A program made the translations under genes and the position numbers. Positions 21,894 to 34,574 of a DNA stretch of 64,000 nt are shown piece after piece. Source of the stretch: Mycoplasmopsis californica (GTDB lineage: Bacteria > Bacillota_I > Bacilli_A > Mycoplasmatales > Metamycoplasmataceae); the NCBI RefSeq assembly GCF_000695835.1, contig NZ_CP007521.1, positions 186,001 through 250,000 of the forward strand. The letters are read 5' to 3'. Each line of letters starts with the position of its first letter. The stretch's first letter is position 1. The notes beneath the pieces were generated by a model. That model did not search any database and had not been told where the DNA came from. It saw nothing but the letters and a program-made list of their open reading frames with translations.

Positions 21894-24401
21894 CTATTGA
21901 TTTAATAGCTTAATTTTGTCAAATTTAAATTCATTTGGAATATTATTTTCATCAGTGCCATTTTGAAAAATGTAGGTTTTGTAGTTCTGATTTTTATACA
22001 TTTTTTCAAGAGCTTGACGGTATGATGTTTTTTGGTCTTTGCCCCCGCCATAAATTAAGTCGTATTGAGGAAGATTATATTTACCATATACACCTTTATA
22101 GTCATAACCTTCAGATCTAAAAGCGGAAACAAAATCAGTTTTAGAATCGGGGGCAATTGATGAGTGCACGCCGATGATTTCATTGTTTTGGTTTCTTACA
22201 CTTGAACCTGATGATCCTTCACGTCCTACAAAGTGACGCAACATGTATTGTAAACCAGTATTTCAATATTGTTTTTGTTTTCCTTCTTCATCGAAAGTCG
22301 AATATATCTCATTACCACGAACAGGGTTGGCTATAAAACCATCATTCAATCCAGGTTTATCGATAAATGTTCTAAATCCGATGTTATATGAAAGATAATT
22401 CCCTCTATTTAATTTTTTCTCATCTACGCTCGGTTTACCACCTTCTTGAATTGGTCTCTGTGAGAAAAATCTGTAATCTGAGTTAGTTCATAAAGTCTGG
22501 TAATCTTTGGCGCGATCTATTTGGTCCTGGTCAATATATTTTCTTAAAAAGTAATCATATATTGCTCCAGGATAACCTAATGCAAATAATTCATCAGTTT
22601 TTCTTGGCCCGTTTGCTTCTGGATACTGCAATTCAAAATCGATTTTATTGTAATTTTTTAAATATGAATTGGCTAAAAATTTAACTTTATCTTTTGGATC
22701 TCTGGAAGCATAATCGTTGGTGACTAATCTTGCTAATTCTTCGCCGCTCATTGGTTTTATTTCAACACTTTTTTCATTACTCCAGGCTACCAATTTATTG
22801 TGTATTGATGCAAGAATATCAAAATCAATTTCAACAACGGCAAAATCTATCATTTCCTCAATGGAAGCAAATTTTTCTTTTTGGCTTGAATCTAAATAAT
22901 CCTTAGGAGAGGTTTTTAAATAGTCGGTTGCATCATAAACTCGTTTAACTGCTTGTTTCACCTTAGGATCATCTCATCCATAAGTAATAAATTTTTCATC
23001 CAAACCCAAAATTCTAAAACGAGTTAGCAATCCAACGTTAGGCTTCATAACCGACATACTAATTGATGAAAATTCAGGTTGCATAATATCACGAGCAACA
23101 TGTGAATTGGTGCCAAAATATCATTTTGTTGGATATTTGCTGTTTTCTGAGATTTTATAATCCATAATCCACATCGTTCCCCTTGGAGCTTTGATGCGAT
23201 TATAGGTTTTGGCATCATTTTTTTGGTTTTCGATTTCTTTTTCAAATAGTTTTAAAACGTCAGAATAGGTGTATTTTTTAATTTGATTGATTGCATTTTT
23301 TCGCTCATTTACTAAGGAATCGTAGTGTCTACTAATAGCAGGTTTATCGACTGCAACAGCTTGTGCGATTTTTATTTCGCGCTCATTTTCTAGAATCTTT
23401 ATTTTAGTTTCTTCTTCTCTAACACTAGGTTCAATGAAATATTGATTTAAAAGCTCTTTTGCATTAGTTTGCGCTTGGTATTCTTTAAGTTTGTTAATTT
23501 TTTGCTGAATTTCTTGAATTTCTTTTTCGTTTTGATATTTATATTTAAAACTTACGGCATAGGTTTCCAGTCCGATCCGTTTATATGTTTGGTTTGGTAA
23601 TAAACGAGCCAATCCTTCAGTCCTTGAAGGATCTCTATCGCTTAAAAAATCAGTTCTGCTATATCTGCTAATTATTGAATCAGGATAAGTGTTGATTACA
23701 AGTCCACCAATAGAGCCATTAGCTTCAAGTCTTGGCAATGTGTAACCACGGTATAATGAATTTTCATAAGAAGGAACGCCGGCTATTTGCGCTTTTTTAT
23801 CGAATTGTTGTGCATTTTGGCCTAAATAATTTAAATCCGATCTCGTTTTAATAATATCTACACCACGATTTTTATATTGAACATCTTGTTCCTTGTGATA
23901 GGCATCATTATCAATTTGGTATCTTTGGATTTGATTTGAAGTAATGTATTTATCCGGTTGTTTAAGTGTTTGTGGTCTTGATGGTATAGTTGAATCATTA
24001 TTTTGTACTTGCTTTTTAAATCCTGGTAATTTAAAAGATTTAATAACTGATTTTTGTGTCTTTTTATCAGTAAATTTGATTGAAAAATTAACAATTCCAG
24101 TTGCATTTGAATTATTTTCGCGATTAACAGAGACAACTTCGTAATTTAAAGTGTTTTTGTATTTATCATTTATAGTCAGCGAAAGCAAATTTCTTCAATC
24201 ATTTGCAATTGTCTCTGCTGTTAAATTATCACGATTTTTGCCATTCTTAATTTTTAGATTGAAAATTTCTTCAAAATTAGATGGTAATGAAGGCAAAGTG
24301 TTTTGGTCATTTTCATTTACCTCTTTTTTGCAAGATGCAGCAAGGAATGAAGAGCTAAATGAAACTGTTATTCCTATAGGCACTCATAATTTCTTTTTCA
24401 T
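21894..24401 (-). CDS. mip: MIP, immunoglobulin-cleaving serine protease lipoprotein (copy 1)
   Basis: 835 residues. The N-terminus has a lipoprotein signal with LAASC (Cys24), so it is anchored to the outer face of the membrane. The C-terminal half is a DUF31-type trypsin-like protease: FGTNSHVA gives the catalytic His (about 434) and GSSGSSVRNQNN the serine (about 731). In M. mycoides, MIP cleaves the heavy chain of antibody held by MIB. A coiled-coil-like charged stretch lies around 215-380. AAGGAG precedes the ATG. It lies 43 bases after a MIB gene, its expected partner. It is similar in layout and motifs to the second MIP at 37965-40502. Confidence 0.88.
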
Positions 24402-24444
24402 AACTTAACTCCTTATTCGAGTATTTTTAACACATTTTGGTAAA

Positions 24445-26721
24445 TTATGCGTAAGTGAATCCGCTATCAATTTCAACGTTTAAACCAGCAGATTGTAGTT
24501 TTGATACTAATTCTTTATTTTCTGCATCAACTACTATTTTTGCAGGAAATTCCCTTCAATCATTTCTAATTAATTCAATCATTTTAATTAAATTTCTTAT
24601 TGATAATTGACTTAAATCGCTGTCCTGAATTTTAATTTTGGTTGTTTGGTGTCCGTTTGAAAATGTGATTTTTGGCTTGTCCATTGGCCCAACGGGTGGG
24701 GCAAAGTTTTCTCATCCAGCGTTATGTAAGTCTTTATTTGTCAGTGTATATGTGTCAGAATTATTGAAGAATCTTGCTCTTCATATTTTACGCCGGGCGT
24801 TTGAAGGTTTTTGAATGTCTCTAAATACTAATCCTCTTAATGTTTTAATGGTTCCAAGACGGCTAAAATCTAACCCAGTTGGGTATGAATTATTGCCCTC
24901 ATTGTGGTCAGGATTTAAACCCGGACCAAAACCGCCTTGGAAGAATGGTTCATTATTTCGTGAATAGTAAGCTATTCTTAAACCTTTGTTAATTCTGTCA
25001 AATTCTTCTTCCTCTGTGCTTGCATTCGGGTTGTGATCCCCTTCATCAAAGCTAAGTGTATTGAATAAGATTCTACTTCACACTACTACGCCAGGAGCAT
25101 ATCCACGGTTAGCATTATAGTCATTTGTGTTGATTCATTCAGTATTTCGGACTGAAAATGGATTGATGTTTCAGTCTTCGAGTGTTGAATTTCCATCAGT
25201 ATAAAGTGATAATTCTTTTATATGTTTATTTTCAAGTGCGATTAATGCCCCTGTGTTTGTGGCTTCTGCACTCATTTGTAGATCAAGTTGCATTATTTCG
25301 TTAGGTAATTCTGAAAGTATATGTTTAAATTTTTGACCTTGCTCAAATTTACCCATATTTCTAATTCTTCAAGATGCAACGACAAGATTATTTTCTTTAA
25401 CTTTTTTAATTAACGCAAGCGATTTTTTATAACCTTCATCGTTTCCAGCATCTAAATCAATAACTAACCCTTCATTGAAAGCGTCTTCTTTATTTATTCG
25501 CTCTTTTCGTGTCATTTTAATAATTTTAATTCCGTCATTTGGTTTTAAAAAATCTTTAAAAACGGGGTGAGAACGAGTAACATCTTCTCGATCTCATCCG
25601 GGATATGTTCCGTCTTGAATGTCGGCAGGAGTTCTTCCGTATGGAGAATTGTAGCTAAAAACGCGTCTTTCTAAATTATCTTTTCGCATACGATTTGTTA
25701 CTGTGTTGTATTCGTCAGGTGGGGTGTAAGTAAAGCTATCTAATTCTCCATCTTCGTTAATATATGTGTTTCTTGGGTCAATAATATAGCCTTCATTCAA
25801 GTTTTTTTGCGCGGATGTCGAAAGTTTATTGATTTTTGATTCATCAATGTGGCTCATCAATCAAATATAACGATGCTCCTTAGAATCAAATTGCATTGTT
25901 GGATATAGTCTCTTGCCTTCATCGTTTAAAAACTTTAATATTTTGGCTGTATCATTACTGTCAAAAAGACGTTTTCAACGTTCAAACTCGTGTTCTCACT
26001 TTTGTGGGTTTTGTTTAATAAATGACTGCAGATCTTTATTTTGTAAACCAATGGCTATTCCGACAAGATTTTTATTTTCTTGACTAAAAACACCAATTTT
26101 GTCATTTTTAGCATCATCAATAACTTTTTGTTTGAAAGCTTCATCGTATTTTAGACTTATAAGTTTTGGTACCACGTGATTAATATAAGGTTTCACATTA
26201 GTTAATTTATGAATTTTGTCATAATCAGGAATAAATCGTTGAGGTTGTGGCGATGATTCGACGTCAACATCGCTAAACTTTTTACCTAGAAAGTGTAATT
26301 CTTTTTGTGGATTTTTTGGTTTATTTACAATACTTTCTTTTTTCTTCTCTTCAGGTTTTGGTAAAGGTTTTGGCTTAGGTTTTTCTTGATTTTGAGGCAG
26401 TTTATTATCTTTTTTGGGTTTTTCAGTATCAGTTTTAATAACTATTGGTTTTTCAGTTGGCTTGGGCTTAGTTTCATTTTTAATTGGATCAGGTTTTTTG
26501 ATTTCAATTTGTGTGCTGTCGCTGTTTGAAGCGAGAGTTTTTGCTAAATCATTTTTTTGTTGTAAATTTATTTTTGCGTTTGCAGTTGTCTGATAATTTA
26601 TTGATCCACTGGATTTAGCTGTAGAAAAATATACAGCTGTGGCAATAACTGAGGACACAGTCACAGTTGCTGATAATGCTATTAAAATATTTCTATTACG
26701 TTTTTTAAATTTTTTGAGCAT
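24445..26721 (-). CDS. mib: MIB, immunoglobulin-binding protein (copy 1)
   Basis: 758 residues. An N-terminal membrane anchor (about 11-33) is followed by a Pro/Lys/Glu-rich spacer (about 70-155), then a large external region. MIB of M. mycoides binds the Fv part of antibodies and presents them to MIP. All three MIBs here share a leucine-rich stretch with ATNTG, ALENK.IKELSLYT and DGNS motifs (25171-25356 here) and end in a GFTYA-like tail. I place the start at 26721, because AAGGAAT lies before that ATG; the in-frame ATG at 26751 lacks one. A -10 hexamer at 26746-26741 gives this MIB-MIP pair its own promoter. Confidence 0.86.
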
Positions 26722-26740
26722 GATATTCCTTGTTGATTTT

Positions 26741-26746
26741 ATTATA
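26741..26746 (-). promoter_or_regulatory. -10 hexamer of the MIB1-MIP1 pair
   Basis: TATAAT on the minus strand, 19 bases upstream of the MIB1 ATG, in the 216-base gap after MIB2. The -35 is poor. Confidence 0.45.
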
Positions 26747-26900
26747 CTCATTTGTAAGTATCTATTAGATGCTTAAAGATTTTCATAAAAATATCATTAT
26801 TTTGATTTACTTGGAAGTTTTTAAAGTGATTAAATTTTATGAAAAAGAAGTGATTTTTTTACCTATATACTCATAATATGTGTATTTTGGCTATTTTTAA

Positions 26901-26926
26901 TAAAATGAATACACACTCGTGTATTC
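26901..26926 (-). terminator. Hairpin after MIB2
   Basis: GAATACAC / GTGTATTC make an 8-bp perfect stem, with a modest ATTTTATT on the minus-strand exit side. It probably ends or attenuates the ATPase-MIB2 transcript. Confidence 0.55.
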
Positions 26927-26937
26927 AAGTTAAGCAT

Positions 26938-29484
26938 TTAAGCATATTCAAGATCGCCATCTCTTTGTTCGACCTTGAAACCTGCTTGTTCTAGTTGTGC
27001 TTTTAGTTCATCTGCCCCTAATTGAATAATTATTGTGCCTTTAAATTCGTTATTATTTCTCGCAAATTCAATAAATTTATGAAGATTATGAATTGCATTA
27101 GCACTTAGTATTGTAGTGCTATTTATTTTGATTTCTTGTGTTGTATTACCATTTGAGAATGCAATTTTACCCTTTTCGTATGGTGGATTATTAACAATAT
27201 TTTCAAATCCGGCATCATTTAAGTCATTTTCACTTAATTCAAAATGCTTTTTATCGTTGAAAAAAGTTACTTTTGTTATTTTTCTTGATCCGTTTTGTGG
27301 CTTAATAATATCTTTGAATATAAGGCCTTTTAATGTTTTAATTTGTGGAATATTACTAAAATCTAGTGCTGTCGGGTATGAATTTGTGTGTTCATTATTA
27401 TCTGGATCGTCTTTTCCGGGTCCGTATTGTCCCTGAAAAATAGGCTCATTATTTCTAACTCAGTAAGCCATTCTTAAACCGTCATTAATACGTTCATAAG
27501 GATCGCTTTTGTCGGGTTGATAATCGCCCGCATCGAATGAAAGTGTGTTAAAAGTAATTCTTGTTGCTATTTGTGAACCTTTTTTAAATTCATGGCTAAC
27601 ATTGTAATCATTTGTATTGACTCAACGTGTATTTTTCAGTGCTAACGGGTTAATTTTTCAATCTTCTAATAATGAATTACCTAGTGTATAAAGAGATAAT
27701 TCTTTAATATTTTTGTTTTCAAGAGCAATTAATGAACCGGTGTTTGTTGCTGTATCACTAAATGAAAGTTCTAGTTGCCCTATATCATCAGGAAGTTCGC
27801 TAAGAATATCTTTGAATTTTTGCGAACTATCATTTTTACCCATGTTGAATATTTTAAATGATTTAATATTTCATTCTGGGTGTTTTTTAACATCTTTTAG
27901 TATATTAATTGTTTTTTGGTAACCGTCTTCATTTGCAGCGTCAATTTCAAGCACATTGACCTCATTAATTTTGCCAGCTTCTTCTTTATCGCGAGTTTTT
28001 CTAATTATATTTATACCATCGGTTTTTTGAATGTTCAGTGACTTAAATTTCTCTTCTTCAGTAACATTAGAGTTGGTTCAGCCTGGATATATTCCATTTT
28101 TTATATCATCAGGAGAACGGAAGAAAGGTCCTTTATCACCATCATCATAGTCAATAAATCTTTTAGTTTTATTATCACGATCAATTCTTGATATTACTGA
28201 ATTATATTTTCTAGGTAAGCTAGAAGCTCAGGCGTCAATTTTACCATCTTCAGTTAAAAACGAGTTTTCCTCGCTAATTGTAAAACCTTCAGCAAGGAAT
28301 CTTTTTGCACGATCAGTTAACTCTGTTATTTTTGACCAATCTAAATTATGATACAGTCATAAATATCTATGTTCTATGCTGGATCAATTGGTATTTTGAT
28401 ATTCTTGTAGCTTTTCTTGTTTTATAAATTTAACAACGTTGTTAGAGTCGAAAAGTAATTTTCAGCGATCGAATTGTTTTTGTCAAAAGTTTTCTCAGTT
28501 ATTTTTAATGTGTTGTTGAAATTTTTCCGGTTGGTGTTGAAAGTTTTTAATATCGTCAGCAATTAAATTAGCTATATATTTAGCTCGAATTCCACTATTA
28601 CTTTGACCATCTCCTAGTCCTATCAGTAGGTTTGCTTTTTCTAATTCCGGAGTTGTTTCCACACTAATTATTTTGTCGACTGAGCTATTAACGTATTCTT
28701 CACGGTTTGCTATACCTTTTTTAATGTCGTATTGCGAAACAATACGTTGAATTTTAACTTGCACTTTTGCATTTACTAATTTACCAGCAATTTCAATCTG
28801 GGTATTAATTATTTTTGTTTCCGCTGGTGCTGGTGCAACATCTTCGGGCGCAGGAACAAATGAAGGAGTAGTGTTAGCGGGTGGTAAAGGGGTAGTATTT
28901 ATTACTGGTGGAGCAGGAATAGGTGGTTTAGGTTTTTCCACTCTAATTGCAGGTTTTTCAGTAGGAAGTACTGGTTTTTTATCGTTTTTTTGTTTTATTT
29001 CATCCTTTGGCTTTTTAGGTTCCGCAGGTTTTAGTACCGGCGGGAGCTTATTTATTTTAAGCGGTTGTTGCTTGTGTTTCAAAGGTGTGATTTTCTTATT
29101 TTTTTCCTCAGATTTAGGCTTTGGTTTTTCTGTTTTAACCTTTTCAACTTTTTTAGGTTCAACCTTTATAGGCTCAGTCTTTGGTTCAGGAGGTTTAGGG
29201 GCGATATTAATAATTTCAGGCTTCGGTTTTTCTGGCTTAGGTTGTTCGCTTTGTATGATTTCGCGTAAGTTCGCATCAGCATTTGAAATAACCGCACTAT
29301 TTAAATCTAAGTTATTGTTCGCAATAAAATTAGGAGATGCTGGGGCTTGTGTTTTATATGTAAGGGAATTTTTGACACTTGCTGTAAGAGTGTAAACAAC
29401 TGTTGCACCTAAAGTTGATACAATAATTGTTCCGCTAACCGCACCTATGATAATTTTATTGCGTTTTTGCTTTCAAAAACTCAT
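26938..29484 (-). CDS. mib: MIB, immunoglobulin-binding protein (copy 2, no adjacent MIP of its own)
   Basis: 848 residues, the longest of the three MIBs. Membrane anchor at about 10-32, then an extended Pro/Lys-rich spacer (about 75-220), then the external antibody-binding region with the shared ATNTGSLIALENK block at 27658-27843. It starts 12 bases after the beta-like ATPase stop. No Shine-Dalgarno sequence fits; instead a TATAAT overlapping the beta-like stop codon lies 11 bases before the ATG. It may be read both from the ATPase operon and from this internal promoter. The next gene is another MIB rather than a MIP, so it either shares a MIP or works alone. Confidence 0.85.
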
Positions 29485-29495
29485 ATTTTTAACCG

Positions 29496-29501
29496 ATTAT
29501 A
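29496..29501 (-). promoter_or_regulatory. Candidate internal -10 for MIB2
   Basis: TATAAT formed by the last codons and stop of the beta-like gene, 11 bases before the MIB2 ATG. It would give a very short leader. Confidence 0.35.
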
Positions 29502-30873
29502 GTCCTAGTTCTTTATCAGTAGGAATATCAAGAGCTGAACCTACGTATGAGAAGATTTCAGGACTTTGTTTGATATACTCACCGTTAAGAATTTTTTGAA
29601 CACTTTTAATAGTGTCTTTTAGCTTCACGAATTGACCGGGAGCTTTTGTAAAGTGTTCAGTCATGAAGAAATTCTGAGTAAAAAAACTTTCTAGCTGTAG
29701 AGCTTTTTTAACTATTGTTTTATTTTCATCATCTAATTCATCAAAACCTAAAATCATAATAACATCTTCAAGGTCTTTGTATGTTTTCAACATTCTTTTA
29801 GCTTCAATAATTGCTTCTAAGTGTTCTTTACCAATAATAGCTTCATTAACTGAGTTAGATTGTGAAGCAAGTGGGTCGAAAGCGGGGAATATATTTTTAG
29901 CTGTTTGTGCCCGTGATAAAACTAAGTTTCCGTCAAGGTGATTAAATACCGCTACGGCTGATGGGTCTGATAGATCATCCATTGGTAAAAACATTGTTTG
30001 GAACGATGTGATAGCACCATTTTCATTTTTGAACATACGATGTTCAACATTAGCAACATCACTTTCAAGCGTTGATTGGTATCCACCCACAGATGGTTTT
30101 TTACCTAGTGACGAACTCACTTCGTTTTCAGCTTGCACAAAACGATAGATATTATCGATAAATAACAATACATCTTCTTTTTCTGTGTCTCTTAGGTATT
30201 CAGCAGCGGTAATTCCAATTGGAACAATAGACATTCTCGCACCTGGCGATTCGTTCATTTTCGACACATACATTACTGAGTTTTTTAGTAAATCTGAGCT
30301 TTTTAATTCATTGTATAGCTCAATACCTTCACGCGAACGCTCGCCTGACCCGATGAATATGTTTGATGTCTGTTTATTGTTAGAGTTAACATTAAAAATT
30401 AATTCTTTCATAAGAACCGTTTTACCAACACCAGCTCCCCCAAAAATACCGATTTTATAACCTTTTACAATCGGGATGAAAAAGTCGATTGCTTTAATTC
30501 CAGTTTCGATAATTTGAACTTGGTTATTAATGAACTTATCTTTGTTAATTGTTGAGTTCATTTCAACATATTTAGGTTTAACATTTGTTGGTAATAATGG
30601 TTCGCCAGTAAAACTATAAATATTATTTTTCGATTCCTTACCAACTGGTACCATAAAGCTTTTTTGTGTATTTACAACTTCATCACTTAAAGAAATTGGT
30701 TGTGAAGCATAGATAACAATTGCCCGAACGGTTTTATCGTCTAAAACTCGTTTTACCAGTAAATAAGTTTTACCGTTGTGTAAAGTTAAAAGATGATTAA
30801 CTTTTGGCAGTGAACGTTGGTCAAAAGTAATTTCAATAACATCTGAGTTAAATTTTATAATTGTACCGGTCAT
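29497..30873 (-). CDS. F1-like ATPase beta-like subunit (MSC_0618 family)
   Basis: 458 residues, homologous to F1 beta but shorter and divergent from housekeeping AtpD. Walker A GGAGVGKT at 145-152, catalytic glutamate in GSGERSREG (E178), Walker B VLLFIDNIYRF, and a DELSEED-like GFDELDDENK that would contact the rotor. All residues needed for hydrolysis look present. In type-3 F1-like X0 clusters of mycoplasmas this is the catalytic subunit. It overlaps the alpha-like gene by one base (TAATG). Confidence 0.88.
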   Translation of the reverse strand: MTGTIIKFNSDVIEITFDQRSLPKVNHLLTLHNGKTYLLVKRVLDDKTVRAIVIYASQPISLSDEVVNTQKSFMVPVGKESKNNIYSFTGEPLLPTNVKPKYVEMNSTINKDKFINNQVQIIETGIKAIDFFIPIVKGYKIGIFGGAGVGKTVLMKELIFNVNSNNKQTSNIFIGSGERSREGIELYNELKSSDLLKNSVMYVSKMNESPGARMSIVPIGITAAEYLRDTEKEDVLLFIDNIYRFVQAENEVSSSLGKKPSVGGYQSTLESDVANVEHRMFKNENGAITSFQTMFLPMDDLSDPSAVAVFNHLDGNLVLSRAQTAKNIFPAFDPLASQSNSVNEAIIGKEHLEAIIEAKRMLKTYKDLEDVIMILGFDELDDENKTIVKKALQLESFFTQNFFMTEHFTKAPGQFVKLKDTIKSVQKILNGEYIKQSPEIFSYVGSALDIPTDKELGL

Positions 30874-32417
30874 TATTTATCTCCTAACTGTTGAGCAATT
30901 TTGTCAAGATAATTTTTATCAAATTCTAGGAACGAGTGATCTAATTTAATGTTTCATCCTAAATTTAAGTAATTTGAGTATTCTTTCAACGCAAAAGCGA
31001 AGAAATTCTTTGTCATTGTGTCATCATATTTTTGACCACTGGCGATAATGTCATAAGCTCTTTTAGCTTCAGCATGAGTGTCAATTAATTTATTTAGGTA
31101 TCTCATAGCTTTTTGTTCGTTAGTTACGCCTTTAAATAGATTTCAAGCAATAATTTTTGAAGTTAGCAAAATAAAGCGATCTGAATATAATGAGTACCCT
31201 TTTTGAGTAAACATTTTATCAATCATTTTTCCTTTAGCTAGCAATGCTGATGTTTCGGCGTTGAATTCGTAGTCTAAATTAGCCAATTTTAAGTGACGTT
31301 TGTATTTACGGAAAATTTTTCCAATTTCACCAGCAACTTTTGTAATTGTACGATTTTGCACACTTGAACCAGTACGAGATACTGATAAATCAATATTTAT
31401 AGCAGGCAATTTACCGGCGCTAAATAAGTCAGCACTTGTTACAATTTGCCCATCTGTAATTGAGATAATATTTGAGCTTATTAATGAAGTAATATCCCCG
31501 TCAATTGTTTGAAGAATTGGCAATGCTGTAATGGTTTTACGTCCGATAAAGCTTCCTGATCTTTCTAAAAGTTGTGAGTGAGCGAAGAAAATGTTTCCTG
31601 GCATCGCTTCTTTTCCAACTGGCGCATCTGAAAGAAGTGCCATTTCACGAATGACGTTAGCGTGTTTTGTTAAATCATCAAAAACAATTAAAACATCTTC
31701 GTTTTCTGAAAGGTTTTCAGCGTGTGCCATACCAACATAAGGAGCTAGATATTGGTCATATGTTGAAGTGGCAAATGCATCAATAATAATGGTATTTTGT
31801 AGTGCGTTATATTTTTCTAATGTTGAATAAATTGCCGCAATTTGTTCACGTTTTTGGCCAATCGCAACATAGATACATTTTACGTTTTTGTTCGCTTGAT
31901 TGATAATTGTGTTTAATGCAATGTGAGTTTTTCCTGTCTGACGATCACCGATGATTAATTCACGTTGTCCTTTACCAATCGGGATTAATAAATCGATTGC
32001 GTTTAAACCAGTGTAAAGTTGTTGGTCAAGAGTTTTGACGCTCATTAAGTCATGTGCCAATCTAAAAATTGGAGTTGATTTATCAAAAGGACTGAATTTA
32101 GGCTTTTCTTTTGCAACTGGAAGTACTATATTACCAGCAACATCAATCACCTTGCCAAAGTATGATGAACTTGTAAAGACATTGATGTTTGTGTCTAACA
32201 ATTGTAATTCATCGCCAACAGATAATTCACCATCTTGGTCACTTGAAAGTAGAACAGCTTTATCTCTGTGAGCATTAATTAAAATAAATTTAATATGTGG
32301 CTTATTTTTAGCGATAAACATTTGATTTTGTGAGTAGTTAAATACACCAACGACTTCAACCATATAGTCAAAAATTGATGAAATCACTGGATTTTTTAAA
32401 TTAATTGAGTTGTTCAT
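30873..32417 (-). CDS. F1-like ATPase alpha-like subunit (MSC_0619 family)
   Basis: 514 residues. Nucleotide-binding fold with Walker A GDRQTGKT at 157-164, VLIVFDDLTKHA and the arginine-finger region SVSRTGSSVQN, all as in F1 alpha. A UGA codon at 31143-31145 splits the naive frame; read as Trp it continues through the helical C-terminus to the stop at 30873. Together with the beta-like subunit it should form the hexameric head. The gap to the preceding ectodomain gene is 12 bases and carries AGAAAGGTAA as ribosome-binding site. Confidence 0.88.
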
Positions 32418-32429
32418 ATTTTACCTTTC

Positions 32430-34574
32430 TTATAGCAACATCAGATTTATCCCTGCAATGAAGAAGATGATTGAAATCGCTAAGAATAGAATGTATAAGC
32501 TTCTTATTTTTCTTTGTTTAAATGTTTTGTAGTTTATTACCATTAAAGCTATAAATAATAGATGAACTATTGATGCTACAACTAACAAAGTAATACCTAT
32601 ATTAAATCGTGCATGTTTAACATCCGCTTTATTTTTATCAATTGACTTTTGAGCAAATAAGTACGCTTCGTGAAATTTTTGGTAGGTTTGTTCATTAACT
32701 GCTAAATTATTAGATAAATCACGTAATGCAAGGAATTCGTTTTTAATGTATTCAAGCTTAGCAGTGTATTTATTAAATCAAGATACCATATTTAAGGTTT
32801 CGTAATTTGCTAAAGCACGTAATCTATAGACATCTTTTTGAATTTGGTCGACAAATTCATCAATTGTTTCTACCTTATAATCAGGTTTGACTTTTAATTT
32901 AGATGCATATTGCTTATTCATTACGTCAATATTGCTTTTTATTGTTTTGTTATTCAATCTAAATACATCTTGTGTATATTCATTGATTAAACTATCAAAA
33001 ACTTGGGCTAGTGCCGATCAGGTTGGTTGAGTGTTAAATGTTGAGGTGGCAACTGCTGTTAAAAATAAGTTTTTCGCTGAGTTTTTCGCTAAATTAGCAG
33101 TCTTTTTATCATTAATTGTTGTTAATTTATCACTTCAGTATCTAATATCTTCTTCTTGATGTAAGACATAATTGTCTGAGTAAATTGTTTTAACAAACTG
33201 ATCAACCATACCAAATACTGTATTGATTAAATTGTCATTTGCTAAATTTTGATAAAGTAATTTTTCATCTAGTCCAACAGCATTATAAAATTGGATTACA
33301 ACTTCTCTGATCCCTTGAACATGGTTATAGCGAATAAGTTGCTTTTTAGCGTCCCTTTGCTTAGAAATATCGAAATTAACTGTGTAAATACGCTTGATAC
33401 TTGGTTGATTAATATCCTCAATTGAAACCTTGGCTAATGATTGCTCAATTGACACAACTTTATACACATAACGAGTATTTACCGGGTTGTTAAAGAAGAA
33501 AAATTTATCTTGATTTGCACTGTTAATTAAGTTATTTAGCTCACTAATTGATTTATTTACATATTCAGCACGAATTTGAGGTTCAAGTGAAGGTAATGCT
33601 TCGACATCAGCTTTGACTGGGGGTGCTAAAATTGGCTTTCCAGGAACTAATGGCGGAATTAATGGTGGTTTTTTAGGAGATTTTTGTTTTTGTTCTTCGT
33701 CTTTGTACTCTTGATTTTTGATTAAGTCAAATTCAAGAAAGCGAGGTAGTATTTTAGATTTAATGTAATCGTCTCAGGTTGTTGCCTTACCATTAACTTT
33801 TGGAGCTGATATTTCAATTTTACCTTCTTCTTGATTGTTTCCTTTTTTATCAGGAAATTTCAAGTGGAAGCCATTATCAGGGTCATCAACTTTAAGAAAG
33901 TGTTTTTCAGAATAAATTATTTTGCCAATTTCTTGTGCAAGGCTGGTGTAATAATTTTGGATTGTATCTTTAAAACGTTTTTCGCTAATAAAGTTGTCTT
34001 CTTGATTAAGATTAGATATTAATTCTTTTTTAATAATTCGATCATATCTTGTTTTAGCGTTGTCTTTTTCAGTACCGTACAGTACATTTGAGTATTTTTT
34101 ATTGTTAAACTCAATGTTTCCGCGCTGGAATTTTTTCAATGCTGAAAGAGCATATGGGAATGTAATGTTGAAGCCGTATTTATCATGCTCTTTAATTATT
34201 TGCTCTTGATATTTAGTGAAGTAGTTAATAAGTTTTGATAAATAAACTTTTTTTGAGATTTTAGTTCCGTAGTCAATTTTTTTATCAGCATCAAGTTTCG
34301 CCATTTCATTTTTTAAAAAACTAATTGCTACTGTAATTGCACTTTTCAAACCACTTTCAAGAATTTTTTGATGTTCTTGTGCAAAAGTATCGAATTTAGG
34401 ATCAATAGTTTTGGTAGGTTGAACTGGTTTATCTCCTGGTTTAGAAGGATCATTAGGTTCAACCGGGGTAGATGGTTTAGCATCGCCATCTAAACGAGTG
34501 GATGTTGAAATTAAAGGAAGCAATGTTGAGCTAATTAGGCCAAGTGAAAACAATAATTTAGGTTTTTTACTCAT
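32430..34574 (-). CDS. F1-like ATPase-associated subunit with large ectodomain (MSC_0620 family)
   Basis: 714 residues. A signal-peptide-like start (SKKPKLLFSLGLISSTLLPL) is followed by a Pro-rich segment, about 600 mostly hydrophilic residues and, at the very end, two membrane helices (about 650-712). The bulk is thus predicted outside the cell, joined to the membrane at its C-terminus. In this position it could link the internal ATPase with external MIB/MIP; that is my inference. AAGGAG before the ATG at 34574 decides the start. It overlaps the epsilon-like gene by 8 bases. Confidence 0.75.

Noticed and set aside
23121..23245. Alternative minus-strand frames inside MIP1 and elsewhere in the antibody cluster
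   Set aside because: Out-of-frame shadows; the in-frame protein continues through UGA as Trp with conserved motifs.
28871..29395. Plus-strand 174-codon Gly/Phe-rich open frame
   Set aside because: Mirror of the MIB2 Pro/Lys spacer on the coding minus strand; composition follows from that strand.
29497..32417. Housekeeping F1Fo ATP synthase
   Set aside because: Only alpha- and beta-like genes are clearly F1-related; no a, b, c or delta genes, and the order with the membrane and ectodomain genes beside MIB/MIP matches the F1-like X0 type instead.
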